Shown in pieces: positions 23,498 to 32,881 of a DNA stretch of 64,000 nt. A program made the position numbers and the translations under genes. This stretch comes from Porphyridium purpureum (Eukaryota > Rhodophyta > Bangiophyceae > Porphyridiales > Porphyridiaceae). The stretch covers positions 186,001 to 250,000 of the forward strand of contig VRMN01000011.1 in NCBI GenBank assembly GCA_008690995.1. The letters run 5' to 3'. The stretch's first letter is position 1. Each line of letters starts with the position of its first letter. Below the pieces are notes generated by a model that saw nothing but the letters and a program-made list of their open reading frames with translations, made no database searches and was not told the DNA's origin.

Positions 23498-24086
23498 TCC
23501 GACGAGCCATACCCAAAACCGGACTGCTTCTCGGCGTTTACCACAGTTCTGCTCAAGGACGGCACCACCAAGACCATGAACAAGCTCCAAATCGCCGATC
23601 GCGTGCAGATCTGTGCATCACAATTCTCGCCGATCATGTTTTGCGGTGACAGAATGGCCGACGCGACCTCTTCAAATTATGTCCACATCATGCTCGCATC
23701 AGGTCGCCAACTGGTGCTGAGCGCACGGCATCTTGCGCACGTTAAATGGTGAGCTCGCTGCCGCAGACTCCATCCGTGTTGGAGATCGGATGCGCGACGC
23801 CGTGTTGGGTCAGTCCGCGGCAGTCGTATCCGTTGAGCAAAATGTGACGGCAAAAGGCCTGTACAGCCCTCACACTGCACGCGGTGATATTGTTGTAGAC
23901 GGCGTGCTTGTTTCCTGCTACAGCGTGCTCGCCCGGCAATTCACACACGCGCTCCTCGTGGTTGAGCGTCTTCTGCGCTCATTCGGGCTCAGTTCTATGA
24001 GCACACTGTTGGAAGGCGAAACCCTATGGCGGTTGCGTGCGCTTTTACCTACCAATGGTGTATCCATCTTGCGCGCTGCAAATTAG
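23498..24086 (+). pseudogene. Decayed Hedgehog-type (Hog) Hint domain
   Basis: Translation gives the Hint start (PYPKPDCFSAFTTVLLKDG, then MNKLQIADRVQI) with the nucleophilic Cys. The block with the catalytic His follows (LVLSARHLAHV). In another frame come NGELAAADSIRVGDRM, VVSVEQNVTAKGLYSPHTARG and DIVVDGVLVSCYSVLA, which are the late Hint strands. Hint domains self-cleave their host protein; Hog-type versions occur in metazoan Hedgehog proteins and in various protists, including red algae. The reading frame is broken at about one point midway and no N-terminal secreted part is apparent upstream, so this looks like a host-gene relic. Text before 23498 in the same frame contains a stop. It could instead be an orphaned segment of a larger decayed gene. 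Confidence 0.72.
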
Positions 24087-24294
24087 ATGAGAGCTTTTAC
24101 GAGAATTCCTCTCATTTCTCCGCATATCAGATGGACCACACGAGCGGGGAGCCGGACCTCAGAGCTCGAGCATAACGTTTTGAGTCCCCCGCTGCTGCCG
24201 CTGCGTGAAGCATGCCAAGCTCGAGGCAAAGGATGCCCACAGAGCCCAAGTCTCCGGGTCGATTACACCAACCCATAGATTGCACAACAAGATC

Positions 24295-25566
24295 TTAGGG
24301 TTTGCGAGCAGAAAGTGTAGTAAAGGCCATGAGGTCCAGTTGGAAAGCCTCAATCATGTGACGCATAGCAAGTGCTGACCGCACGGCGTCTGGGCCAACA
24401 CGCATGAGCTCTTCAACGCCCTTTTTGGAGAACGCCGACTTGACCACATCATCCCAGAACGGCTCCACGTTCTTCGTCCAGTTATCTCGAGACAGTGCGC
24501 GGAAGCCGCAACGCAGAGCCTGGTTCTCTAGTTCACTTCCGCTGCACATGTATGAAATACAGTACTTTTCGTAAATGCTTAGCAATACGTACTGTTCGTT
24601 CACAGTGAGAGCCGGCGGACACTCACGGTGGCACCAAGCCGCGACAAGTAGCCGCCCGCCTGGCTTTAAGACGCGAAAGGCTTCTCGGAAGAACTGCATT
24701 TTGTCTGGATAATGCTCGACTGACTCAAGACTCCACACCAAGTCAAACGACTTATCCGCAAAAGGCAAACGCATCGCATCTCCGATCTGGAGCTTGCATC
24801 TTGTGCCTAGCATGGAAGCCTCATTGAGCGCATTCCCGCGCTCCACTTGCACTGGGCTCAACGTCACGCCTGTCACCGTCGCCTGCGGCAAGCGCCGAGC
24901 AAGATATCTAGTCGCGCCGCCGATTCCGCATCCGACATCGAGCACACTTTTCGGTGCGTCCGGTGAGCCTGGGACGGCCCATTTTTCGCCTCCGCCAAAC
25001 TGGATGAGGCGATCCATCATATCGATCTGTGCCTGCTTGGGGTCTACGCCTTTCGACTGCTTCCCAGAGGGGTAAAAGCCGTGGTGCATGTGCTCGCCCC
25101 ACACATTCTCCCACATCTCGCTGCGAAGGTCGTAAAACTTGGCAATCTTGGGATTGATCTCATCCGCGTCAGCACGCTGCTGTGCGCGGCGCTTTACGTA
25201 CTGCGAGCGGCGGCGCACCTTCACAATCATCGAAGCATATAAAACGGAAAACACGACGAAGAAAGCCTGCAGTCCTACATCAATCCACCCCTGCTGCTTC
25301 GGCGCGAGATCCAAGCGCGACGCCGCCTGCGCCGCGACCGCGACGGTCGATCTCGTCGCTGTCCTGTCCTTTCCCTTGGCCACCACGGCCTCCTTTCCGA
25401 CACGCATCTGATGCTTGGCGCCAGGCAGCACAACACGAATCATACGCTTCCGCGTCGGATGCTGCTGCGGCTGCTGCATGCGATCGCCTTCCATCCAAAC
25501 TGCCACGCTGGCTGGCGCACGCACGCGCGACGAAGCAGGCAAAACATGGAGTCCTATAAACGCCAT
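24295..25566 (-). CDS. Tocopherol-type SAM methyltransferase, plastid
   Basis: A 423-residue SAM-dependent methyltransferase. The precursor starts MAFIGLHVLPASS and has a basic transit region of about 90 residues. A single hydrophobic segment follows (about 98-115, QAFFVVFSVLYASMIV) that could anchor it in the envelope or thylakoid. The catalytic domain shows WGEHMHHGFY and the SAM loop VLDVGCGIGGATRYLA (208-223), then FDLVWSLESVEHYPDK and KPGGRLLVAAWC. The WGEHMHHG block and overall layout match gamma-tocopherol methyltransferase (VTE4). Related MPBQ/MSBQ or sterol methyltransferases are possible, so I leave the symbol empty. It is divergent to ftsH across a spacer holding four GTACAG motifs. 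Confidence 0.85.
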   Translation of the reverse strand: MAFIGLHVLPASSRVRAPASVAVWMEGDRMQQPQQHPTRKRMIRVVLPGAKHQMRVGKEAVVAKGKDRTATRSTVAVAAQAASRLDLAPKQQGWIDVGLQAFFVVFSVLYASMIVKVRRRSQYVKRRAQQRADADEINPKIAKFYDLRSEMWENVWGEHMHHGFYPSGKQSKGVDPKQAQIDMMDRLIQFGGGEKWAVPGSPDAPKSVLDVGCGIGGATRYLARRLPQATVTGVTLSPVQVERGNALNEASMLGTRCKLQIGDAMRLPFADKSFDLVWSLESVEHYPDKMQFFREAFRVLKPGGRLLVAAWCHRECPPALTVNEQYVLLSIYEKYCISYMCSGSELENQALRCGFRALSRDNWTKNVEPFWDDVVKSAFSKKGVEELMRVGPDAVRSALAMRHMIEAFQLDLMAFTTLSARKP

Positions 25567-26529
25567 TCTGCGACTCTTGAACCCAGCCCAACCCCTCCAC
25601 CCTTCTCACGCGCACAGCCCACACCAGCGCCTCATTCCTGCACCCCTGCGCACCTTCTAATCAAATCGACCCAAAAATAAGAGACTCGGTTGCTTCCAAT
25701 CACGCACCTTCAAACGGTGCGCCAGTGCAGAGCTTGTGCCTGTGAGCGGGGCTTTTTCTCGCGCTCGCTGCTTTCGTGCTGCTCCGGGTTCTTCTACCCC
25801 GCGGTGCGGTCAGAGCCCATCACAGCCGCCACGAGCGCAGCTGTCGCCCGCCCACTTCCACCGGCTCTGAATGCGTCCAGAGCGCCTGTCGAGGAGGAGG
25901 GCGGGGCCCGCAGAGACGGTCACGCACTCCGCAACCGTGCGCGCCTGCCCACCCGCGCCGCCCCCGAAGCTCGCAGTGCCGTTCCCTGCTTACACTGCAC
26001 ACCCCGCTCGAGCGCGCGTGCACTGTACCTCCCAGCACACTGCGCTGCGGGTGTTCACCAAATTTGCTCTGCTGTGTCCAGTGGGCAGACCATGCCAAAT
26101 CCCGCATTTGGTTCCACGCTCATGAGGAGCCTGCGCCGCTTGCCAGTGCCGCAGCCGTCCACTCATCGCCTTACAACCACCATGTGCCAACTGTACATAG
26201 AGGTACAGCCACGCCGCCCAACGAGAGCGGTACCTGATGCATTGCGATAGTGTACAGTTGAGCGTGATAACAGGGGGGGTGGTTTTCAGTACGAACTGGT
26301 GGTTCGTGGTGACGAGCGCAGTGCGGAGTGATTTTGGCGCTGCGCGGTGTGACTGGATGAAAAAGGTGGAATGTGGGTAGGCGTGCGTGTAGCCCAGAGC
26401 TTCTTAGCAGTTTTTGTATATGAGGGAGATCGGGCGTAGTGGTAGAGGGACAGATGGGAAAGTTGGCGGGGGCGGAAAAGTAAGAAGACGCGCGGAGAGG
26501 CTGAGTGGCGGCGTGCAGAGAGGGACAGG
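25567..26529. promoter_or_regulatory. Divergent promoter region with four GTACAG motifs
   Basis: Between the tocopherol-type methyltransferase and ftsH. CACTGTAC lies at 26021. An inverted pair AACTGTAC (26189) and GGTACAG (26202) is separated by about six bases. GTACAGTT lies at 26252. The nearest is about 280 bases upstream of the ftsH ATG. No coding gene is supported in this spacer. Confidence 0.45.
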
Positions 26530-28845
26530 ATGGCGTTTGTGGTGGGAGCGGCGGTGCGAGGGAATGGCGCGGCAGCGCGTCGCGCAGCGCGCGCCGCGGG
26601 ACGCTCCGCGCAGCCGGTGGTCGCGCGCGCCGGCGCGGTGAGGCGGTTGAGCATGAAGGTGGAGCACGAGCACGGCGACGAAAAGGTCTTGAACATGGTG
26701 GAGATTGTGCAGGCGCTGGTGCACGCGAATATGACCACGGGACATATGGACACGCAGCGCACATACGAGCAGATCCGCGCGCTGCTCGGCAGCGAGATGA
26801 GGCGCTCGAGGGAGTACGTGGCCGGCGCCGCGGCGTTGATGAAGGACGTCACACTCCCGCTTGCCACCAGGCAGGCGGCGGCCGCATTGTTCTCGGCGAT
26901 CGTGGTCGGTGGCGCGCTTCTCAGCGGACCAGCCCAAGGCTTGGCGGCGCCGGCGCCCGCCGCCGTGATGTCTGCTCGTATTGCAGACGCGCAAACGTCC
27001 ACGCCAGAAGCACCCGCCGCGCCGATGGAGGCTGCTCCCCGCGCCACAGGCGTCGGGCAGGTGCAGAACTGGAGATACTCAGAGTTCATTCAAGCTGTGC
27101 GTGAGAACAAGGTCGAGAAGGTCACCTTCTCTTCCGATTCTTCGCGCGTGTTGGCTGTCGACACGGACGGGGCTAGATTTAAGCTGGATGCGGTGCCGAA
27201 CGACCCGGAGCTTCTGAAGGAGCTGACTGAGCACAAAGTGGACGTGACCGTGCTCCCAACACAAGAGGACGGCGGCGTGGCGGCATTCCTTCAGTCGCTC
27301 ATTTTCCCGGCCTTGCTGTTCGGAGGCCTGTTTCTCCTATCGCGCGGTGCCGGCGGCGGCGCTGGCGGCGGCATGGGACCAATGGGCCGCGGTGGGCCCA
27401 TGGATCTGGCCAAGTCCGGCGCGCGCATGCAGATGGTTCCCGAGACAGGTGTCACTTTCAACGAGGTGGCTGGGTGTGACCAGGCAAAGATCGAATTAGC
27501 CGAGGTCGTCCAATTTCTGAAGGAGGCGGAGCGGTTCACCGAAATCGGCGCCAAAATCCCGCGTGGTGTGATTCTGGAAGGTCCTCCAGGAACGGGTAAG
27601 ACCCTGCTTGCGCGCGCCGTGGCCGGTGAGGCCGGCGTCCCCTTCTTCTCGATTGCAGGCTCCGAGTTTGTGGAGATGTTTGTGGGTGTGGGCGCTTCGC
27701 GTGTGCGTGATCTTTTCTCGAACGCAAAGAAAAACGCACCTTGCATCATTTTCATTGACGAAATCGACGCGGTCGGACGCCAGCGCGGAGCCGGTATCGC
27801 CGGTGGAAATGACGAACGTGAGCAGACGCTGAATCAAATGCTCGTGGAGATGGACGGGTTTGAGGCGAACAGCGGAATCATCGTCATCGCGGCAACGAAC
27901 CGCTCCGATGTGCTGGACCGCGCGTTGCTGCGCCCAGGTCGATTTGATCGCCGAATTATCGTGGACTTGCCTGACTTCAAGGGCCGCAGCGAGATTCTCA
28001 AGGTGCACTGCCGTGGCAAGCCGTTGGCCCCCGATGTCGATGTTGAAGGAATTTCGCGTCGCACGCCGGGCTACTCGGGTGCTCAGCTGCAAAACTTGAT
28101 GAACGAGGCCGCAATCTTTGCGGCGCGTCGCGAGAAGAAGCAGATTGGCATGGAGGAGATCGAGGCGGCGCTCGAGCGCGTCATGCTGGGTCCAGAGAAG
28201 AAGGACTCGACCATGACGCAAAAGCGCAAGGAGCTTGTCGCGTATCATGAAGCTGGTCATGCGATTGTGGGCGCTATGACGGCCGAATACGACCAGGTTG
28301 CGAAGATCACTATCGTACCTCGCGGGGGTGCAGGTGGGCTCACGTTCTTCGCGCCGTCAGAGACGCGTGTCGACTCTGGCCTGTACTCGCGCCAGTTCTT
28401 GGAGGCACAGCTGGCCGTGGCTCTCGGTGGCCGGTTGGCGGAGGAGCTGATTTACGGTGAGGATGAGTTGACCACCGGCGCGTCTAATGATTTCCAGCAG
28501 GTTTCTCGTACCGCGCGTATGATGGTTACCCGATTTGGCTTCTCGGAAAAGATCGGCCAGATTGCGCTCGAGCAGGACAACAGCAGTCCGTTCATGGGCC
28601 GTCAAATGGGAGGCGGGGGCGGACCACCAACAAGCAAATTGGTCAAGGATATGGTCGAGGAAGAGGTGTCGCGTCTCGTAGACGGTGCGTATAAGCGTGG
28701 AAAGAAAGTGCTCCAGGAGAACATGGATCTTTTGCACGAACTTGCCGCGAAGCTCATTGAGCAGGAGACCGTGTCGGCGGAAGAATTCCAGCGAATGATT
28801 GCGGAACGAAATGTGAGGATGGTACCTTACGCTGTTCTGAACTAG
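26530..28845 (+). CDS. ftsH: FtsH ATP-dependent zinc metalloprotease, plastid
   Basis: Membrane-bound AAA protease; thylakoid members degrade damaged photosystem II D1 protein. The 771-residue precursor starts [11 protein letters not shown]. The first 160 residues are unusual: a transit part, a charged helical stretch ([20 protein letters not shown]) and a hydrophobic segment (about 120-140, [24 protein letters not shown]). A stromal or lumenal domain follows and then one clear membrane span (about 256-273). The AAA domain has Walker A GPPGTGKT (near 351), Walker [12 protein letters not shown] and the second region [20 protein letters not shown]. The zinc site HEAGH is near 573, and the conserved [22 protein letters not shown] follows, so it should be an active protease. 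Red algal plastid genomes usually carry their own ftsH, making this an additional nuclear paralogue. Confidence 0.95.
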   Translation: MAFVVGAAVRGNGAAARRAARAAGRSAQPVVARAGAVRRLSMKVEHEHGDEKVLNMVEIVQALVHANMTTGHMDTQRTYEQIRALLGSEMRRSREYVAGAAALMKDVTLPLATRQAAAALFSAIVVGGALLSGPAQGLAAPAPAAVMSARIADAQTSTPEAPAAPMEAAPRATGVGQVQNWRYSEFIQAVRENKVEKVTFSSDSSRVLAVDTDGARFKLDAVPNDPELLKELTEHKVDVTVLPTQEDGGVAAFLQSLIFPALLFGGLFLLSRGAGGGAGGGMGPMGRGGPMDLAKSGARMQMVPETGVTFNEVAGCDQAKIELAEVVQFLKEAERFTEIGAKIPRGVILEGPPGTGKTLLARAVAGEAGVPFFSIAGSEFVEMFVGVGASRVRDLFSNAKKNAPCIIFIDEIDAVGRQRGAGIAGGNDEREQTLNQMLVEMDGFEANSGIIVIAATNRSDVLDRALLRPGRFDRRIIVDLPDFKGRSEILKVHCRGKPLAPDVDVEGISRRTPGYSGAQLQNLMNEAAIFAARREKKQIGMEEIEAALERVMLGPEKKDSTMTQKRKELVAYHEAGHAIVGAMTAEYDQVAKITIVPRGGAGGLTFFAPSETRVDSGLYSRQFLEAQLAVALGGRLAEELIYGEDELTTGASNDFQQVSRTARMMVTRFGFSEKIGQIALEQDNSSPFMGRQMGGGGGPPTSKLVKDMVEEEVSRLVDGAYKRGKKVLQENMDLLHELAAKLIEQETVSAEEFQRMIAERNVRMVPYAVLN

Positions 28846-29081
28846 TCTAGACTACATGTTCATGTTACCCTTGACTGCGTAAAGATTTTCATGTGTGTTC
28901 ACCGTTCCAAGTCGCGCTCGCGAGTAAAGAAAACAGTGGTCTGCGGACCGTGGTCTTTTCGGATGTTTCCAAGTCTTTAAACATGTGACTGAACCGCACA
29001 TGCCCTTCCACCCACTTGAAATGTCTCGCGGTCAAGCTCAGGACAGGTGTGGACGCGTGGACGCGCGAAGCAATTCTCGAG

Positions 29082-30263
29082 ATGGCATTTGTTCTTCCGT
29101 GGAATGGGCTCTCTGCGGCTCAACGGCGCTCCATTCATGACGACTCGAGCGAGCGAGGATGGGCCTGGGCTCGTGGTCGCCATTCCGTATCGTGCATGCG
29201 TCGCGCGGCGCACCTTTATCCTCTCCGCATGATGAGTACCAGGGCGGTGGCGGATTCGGCTGCAGCCGTTCCGTGGAAATGTCCCAACTGTGGGACGCGT
29301 GTGGTGACCGCGATCCACGACCAAGACACAGCTCTGCCGCAACGTGGAGAGTGCGTTTCCTGCCCTGAATGTTACGCGCCGGTAGCTCGACGAACGGGCC
29401 GCGGGCGAGAATACGTGTATGATGTTGCTGCGACACCGAACAGCCTTTCCGTCGAGTCCCTCTTCAGATTGGATGATGTGCAGTCGCAGATGCAAGCATT
29501 GCTTGAAACCGAGCTCCAGCTTCTTCCACTGGCACGTGCCGCGCCGAGAGGCAAGAGCATGTTTCAGAGCGCGTTGGTATCATTTGCGTACGAGCGAGGC
29601 TGGCGCGCTCAGTTTGAGGATGCTGGCTTTCTGGGACCACAGAGAGAATATGAACGCATGATGCAGTTTCTTGGAGTTGCAGGCGGGCTCGGCAGGAGCA
29701 GTGAGATCAAATTTGGGCAGGACAAGAAGCCTCTTGATGTTGCTCTCGATCTAAGCTGCGGCAGTGGTTTCATGGCTCGAATGCTGAGCGCGGGCGGCTA
29801 CTTCTCCCACGTCGTCGGGGTCGATTCCAGCGAGGCAATGCTCCGAGAAAGTGTCGCTCGCTGCACAAAGCCTGCACTGCAACGCGGCATCACATGGATT
29901 CGGGCAGATGCGCAAAGGCTTCCCCTCACTGACAACAGTGTAGACTTGATTCATGCCGGCGCGGCACTGCACTGCTGGCAGCAGATTCCAGATGTGCTTG
30001 CAGAAGTACACCGCACACTCAAGCCCGACGGAGGCAAGTTTTTCGCGACGACGTTTGCTGAGCCAAACGTAGGGCCCGCCATGCGTCTTCGTAACTTCCC
30101 TGTGATTTCGCAGATGGCGAGCGCGGCGTGGAGTTCAACCTTTCGCGCATTTGCTAATGGGGATGAGCTTATTTACATGTGCCGGAATGCCGGGTTTGCG
30201 AAGAACATGATCCAGGTCGAGCGCATCCAGTCGTGTCTCATCCTCACGGCCACGAAAACATGA
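29082..30263 (+). CDS. Plastid methyltransferase of the At1g78140/At2g41040 type
   Basis: A 393-residue protein starting MAFVLPWNGLSAAQ; the open frame begins upstream at a TTG (29016), but ATG 29082 gives the plastid-type start. A small zinc-ribbon-like module comes first: CPNC (67-70) and CVSCPEC (91-97). Next is the family block SMFQSALVSFAYERGWRAQF (159-178) followed by GFLGPQREYE. The SAM-binding domain has LDLSCGSGFMARML (222-235), VVGVDSSEAML, LPLTDNSVDLIHAGAALHCW and LKPDGGKFFATTF. The same order occurs in plant plastoglobule methyltransferases of unknown substrate, sometimes suggested to act in quinone or chlorophyll metabolism. It follows ftsH on the same strand by 236 bases, with its own promoter presumably in between. 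Confidence 0.87.
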   Translation: MAFVLPWNGLSAAQRRSIHDDSSERGWAWARGRHSVSCMRRAAHLYPLRMMSTRAVADSAAAVPWKCPNCGTRVVTAIHDQDTALPQRGECVSCPECYAPVARRTGRGREYVYDVAATPNSLSVESLFRLDDVQSQMQALLETELQLLPLARAAPRGKSMFQSALVSFAYERGWRAQFEDAGFLGPQREYERMMQFLGVAGGLGRSSEIKFGQDKKPLDVALDLSCGSGFMARMLSAGGYFSHVVGVDSSEAMLRESVARCTKPALQRGITWIRADAQRLPLTDNSVDLIHAGAALHCWQQIPDVLAEVHRTLKPDGGKFFATTFAEPNVGPAMRLRNFPVISQMASAAWSSTFRAFANGDELIYMCRNAGFAKNMIQVERIQSCLILTATKT

Positions 30264-30303
30264 ACGTGGCGATTCGACACGAATGGGCGCCTCCGCTGGT
30301 CCG

Positions 30304-31769
30304 CTAAAGAGCAGAGCAACTTATTTTTTGCATGGCAAAGAAATAAGTGCTGGTCCCCGAACCGATGAGCTTCGGACTGCACGCACACATCAAGAAGTCG
30401 ACGAGGTCGTCGGGAATCGGTCGCGGTCGGTCACGGTTGAGTATAGCGATGCGCTCAGAGAGGTCGCGACGAGTCCACACTGTGCGAGTGCGTGGTTGTA
30501 TCTCTCTTAATATGTTTGTCTGGAGCTCCTCTACGGTTGCGTCCGTCGCCAAGTAAATTGCGGGCATGAGTACTTTGCCTGGTATCTCGCTTGAGTTAGA
30601 CTTGGAAGCAAAGGCTTGCCGAAAGGAGTCGAGTGATCTTACAATCGCCGCCATCGTGTGACTTCTACTTGCCATCACGTTGGTGTCCATGCTTTCACTC
30701 CCGCCCCACCGCAAATGCAGGCATGCATCGTAGGGCATTTCCTGTTGAGTGTCATGGACCCATGCACGGAGCTCTGATTGAAACACGAAAGAGGGCAAAC
30801 TGCCCGATTCAGGCGCAGAACTCCGCAATTGCGCTCGGCCATCCTTTAGATAGTGGAGGTTTCGCTTTGGTATCGGATTAAATCCACAACAGAACCCGCT
30901 GGTCGCCAGAACCTTCACCACTTCCTTTTTGGGGTCGTCCCTCATGGACGTCAGGTTGTACGCCGGAAGGATCCTCTGCACGCTTGCCGCCTGCGCACAA
31001 GTACGCATGAAGTCTCTGAAGCGGACCCACTCCACCACAACCAGATCATCATCGACACCCGCGTGAATGTGCAGGAGATCAGTCCAGAATGGCCTAGCGC
31101 TCAAGGCAGCATGGTCAAGGCAAGCGTACTGCAATGTTGGATCCGACTCAATAAGAGCTGGTTCGACCTGCTCTGGCACAGAGACTGCACCAACGCTCCA
31201 GCAACGGGAGAAATGTTCAGTGATGGGTGGCAACACCAGCGTGCGGTTTACAAGCATGGCCACCTGCAGCGCGATGCTGAGAAATTTGAACTGGTTGCCG
31301 AATCCCCAGCGCGTGTGGAAGGTCATAAAGTGCGCCTGGTGCATTTTGGACGAGCATCTACTCTTCTCATCGACCACTCCGGCCGTCACATACGCAGGAT
31401 ACTCATTCAACCCTGCTTGCCAGTCGTACGGTGCCGCTTTGTCGAGCTTGGCGTAACGCCCAGCTGGTTGCCGCCTTCGCTAATCTGCAGCACCTGCAGC
31501 GCGATGCTGAGAAATTTGAACTGGTTGCCGAATCCCCAGCGCGTGTGGAAGGTCATAAAGTGCGCCTGGTGCATTTTGGACGAGCATCTACTCTTCTCAT
31601 CGACCACTCCGGCCGTCACATACGCAGGATACTCATTCAACCCTGCTTGCCAGTCGTACGGTGCCGCTTTGTCGAGCTTGGCGTAACGCCCAGGGTTGCC
31701 GCCTTCGCTAATCTGCAGCATCGCACCGAACGCTGCCGCGAGGAACACGGCGTGCGGAACGATCCTCAT
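30304..31769 (-). CDS. O-fucosyltransferase-like glycosyltransferase, two exons proposed
   Basis: Proposed exons 31494-31769 and 30304-31263 (minus strand), 411 residues, joined across a 230-base intron that is itself one copy of a tandem duplication. The product begins with a secretory signal peptide (MRIVPHAVFLAAAFGAML). It carries GDP-fucose O-fucosyltransferase family hallmarks: HTRWGFGNQFKFLSIALQ, CLHLRWGG, IYLATDATVEELQTNI, and a terminal GSGTSTYFFAMQ. It would act in the ER or Golgi on glycoproteins or polysaccharide. Without splicing the frame breaks at the junction (first open part 31407-31769; second part from about 31410 down), since 230 is not a multiple of three. The ATG at 31769 is chosen over a TTG at 31805. 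Start codons of this gene and of SDHAF1 are only 12 bases apart. Confidence 0.78.
31261..31720. repeat. 230-bp tandem duplication within the fucosyltransferase-like gene
   Basis: Copy 1 is 31261-31490 (230 bases) and copy 2 is 31491-31718 (228 bases), with CA shared at the edges. The two are identical by eye apart from a 2-base difference (CAGCTGG against CAGGG). The duplicated segment contains exactly one ACCT (AGGT on the gene strand), and it lies at the repeat edge. The near identity means a very recent event or an assembly artefact. Confidence 0.9.
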
Positions 31770-31781
31770 CCGCCGGCCACG

Positions 31782-32024
31782 ATGATGCGAAAGACCGGGC
31801 TGCAAACGCGCGTGCTCTCACTCTACCGCGCCTTTTTGCGCGAAGCGCGCCGGCTCGACGGTGGTGCGCGGGAGCGATACGAACAGCACGTCCGCTCACA
31901 ATTTCGAAGCGACGCACAGCGCATGGCCAAATCGAGCGTGGACCGAATCGAGTACGTGCTCCGCGTCGGATACAAGAAGCTCGAGCTTGTCAAGACGCCT
32001 GGGTTTCGCGGATTGGGTGAATGA
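31782..32024 (+). CDS. SDHAF1: Succinate dehydrogenase assembly factor 1 (LYR protein)
   Basis: An 80-residue LYR-motif protein. It has LQTRVLSLYRAFLREAR (the LYR tripeptide), VRSQFR, SVDRIEYVLRVGYKKLELVKTPGFRGLG and a C-terminal Glu. The R-I-E-Y and R-x-G-x-K/R-x-L pattern is that of SDHAF1, which escorts iron-sulfur delivery to the Sdh2 subunit of complex II in the mitochondrial matrix. Two ATGs in tandem (31782, 31785) are both usable. The length matches the family (80-115 residues). It is divergent to the fucosyltransferase-like gene with a 12-base gap and convergent with COX20, another mitochondrial assembly factor. Confidence 0.88.
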   Translation: MMRKTGLQTRVLSLYRAFLREARRLDGGARERYEQHVRSQFRSDAQRMAKSSVDRIEYVLRVGYKKLELVKTPGFRGLGE

Positions 32025-32127
32025 GCGTTCGTGATGGTAGAAAGCTAGCAAATGAGTTTTCTTGGCTAAAATCGGAACCTGCATGCAGGCGAGGGTGTCA
32101 AGGGAGCCGGCGTCTGAAGTTGCGTCG

Positions 32128-32881
32128 CTAATCTTCGGATGGCGTGCTTGAATTGTCTTGCGCTTTAGCTTGTTCCTGAGCCTCTCTCTGTAACATGAGG
32201 CGAGAAAGCAAGAATCGCTGTCGCTCTTCGAACGCCGTCTGGATTTGGTTCCGTCGTTCGCGGTACGAAAATCTGCAGATAAACCTGCGGGGAGGATGAC
32301 ATGTAAAGCTCTGTCAGTAACTGGCGCATGGCGAGCTGTCCTTCCTAAGACACAAAAAAAGAACGGCGACAAACCAAAAAGTAGCAAAGCCACCTACCAT
32401 CCACTCAAGGTGAACACCGTAAACGACTTGACGGCGAGATCGGCCGCCCGTAAGGGATCGCCTGACGGCCGGTTCGACAAGAAGAGTTATATGACAATTA
32501 AACATGTCGCTGTGTTAGTTTTCTATGCCACTGAACAGAGACCATGTGCGCACACAGACCACCCATATGGTGCACGAGGAAGTTGAATTGTTCGCGACTG
32601 TGGTTCCAGCAATCCAAGCAAAGCATGAACGTACGAAGGCGGTAGAGGCGAAAGGCGGCGAGCACGGCCGCGGATGGCATGGCGTACAGCATGGTATCCC
32701 GAAAGCACGGCACCTGTGTGAGATTGAACAGAAAACCGAGGTCTTCATTTTCGAGGTTCCGCGGCACTTCGTCAAAGCCTTCATGAGGATTGACAGATCC
32801 CAAGCCGGCGTCCAAGTCTCGATTGAGCGTGGCGTCGCTTTGACCTTTCTTTTCAGTCACATCCGCTCCTCCGTTCTCCAT
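32128..32881 (-). CDS. COX20: Cytochrome c oxidase assembly protein COX20, three exons
   Basis: No single frame encodes the protein, but three exons do: 32635-32881, 32398-32461 and 32128-32284 (minus strand), 155 residues. Intron 1 (173 bases) runs from GTACGT to GTCAG; intron 2 (113 bases) from GTAGGT to CGCAG. The phases join exactly. The product has an acidic N-terminus, then the COX20 signature VPCFRDTMLYAMPSAAVLAAF as first membrane span. The second span begins AADLAVKSFTVFTLSGWFIC. A basic RFSYRERRNQIQTAFEERQ tail follows. In other eukaryotes COX20 is an inner-membrane chaperone for Cox2. Reading through intron 1 gives an unrelated C-terminus. Splicing is inferred from homology and consensus sites only. 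Confidence 0.85.

Noticed and set aside
23733-23760. GGTGAG in the Hint relic as a splice donor
   Set aside because: The Hint homology continues immediately in the neighbouring frame, leaving no room for an intron.
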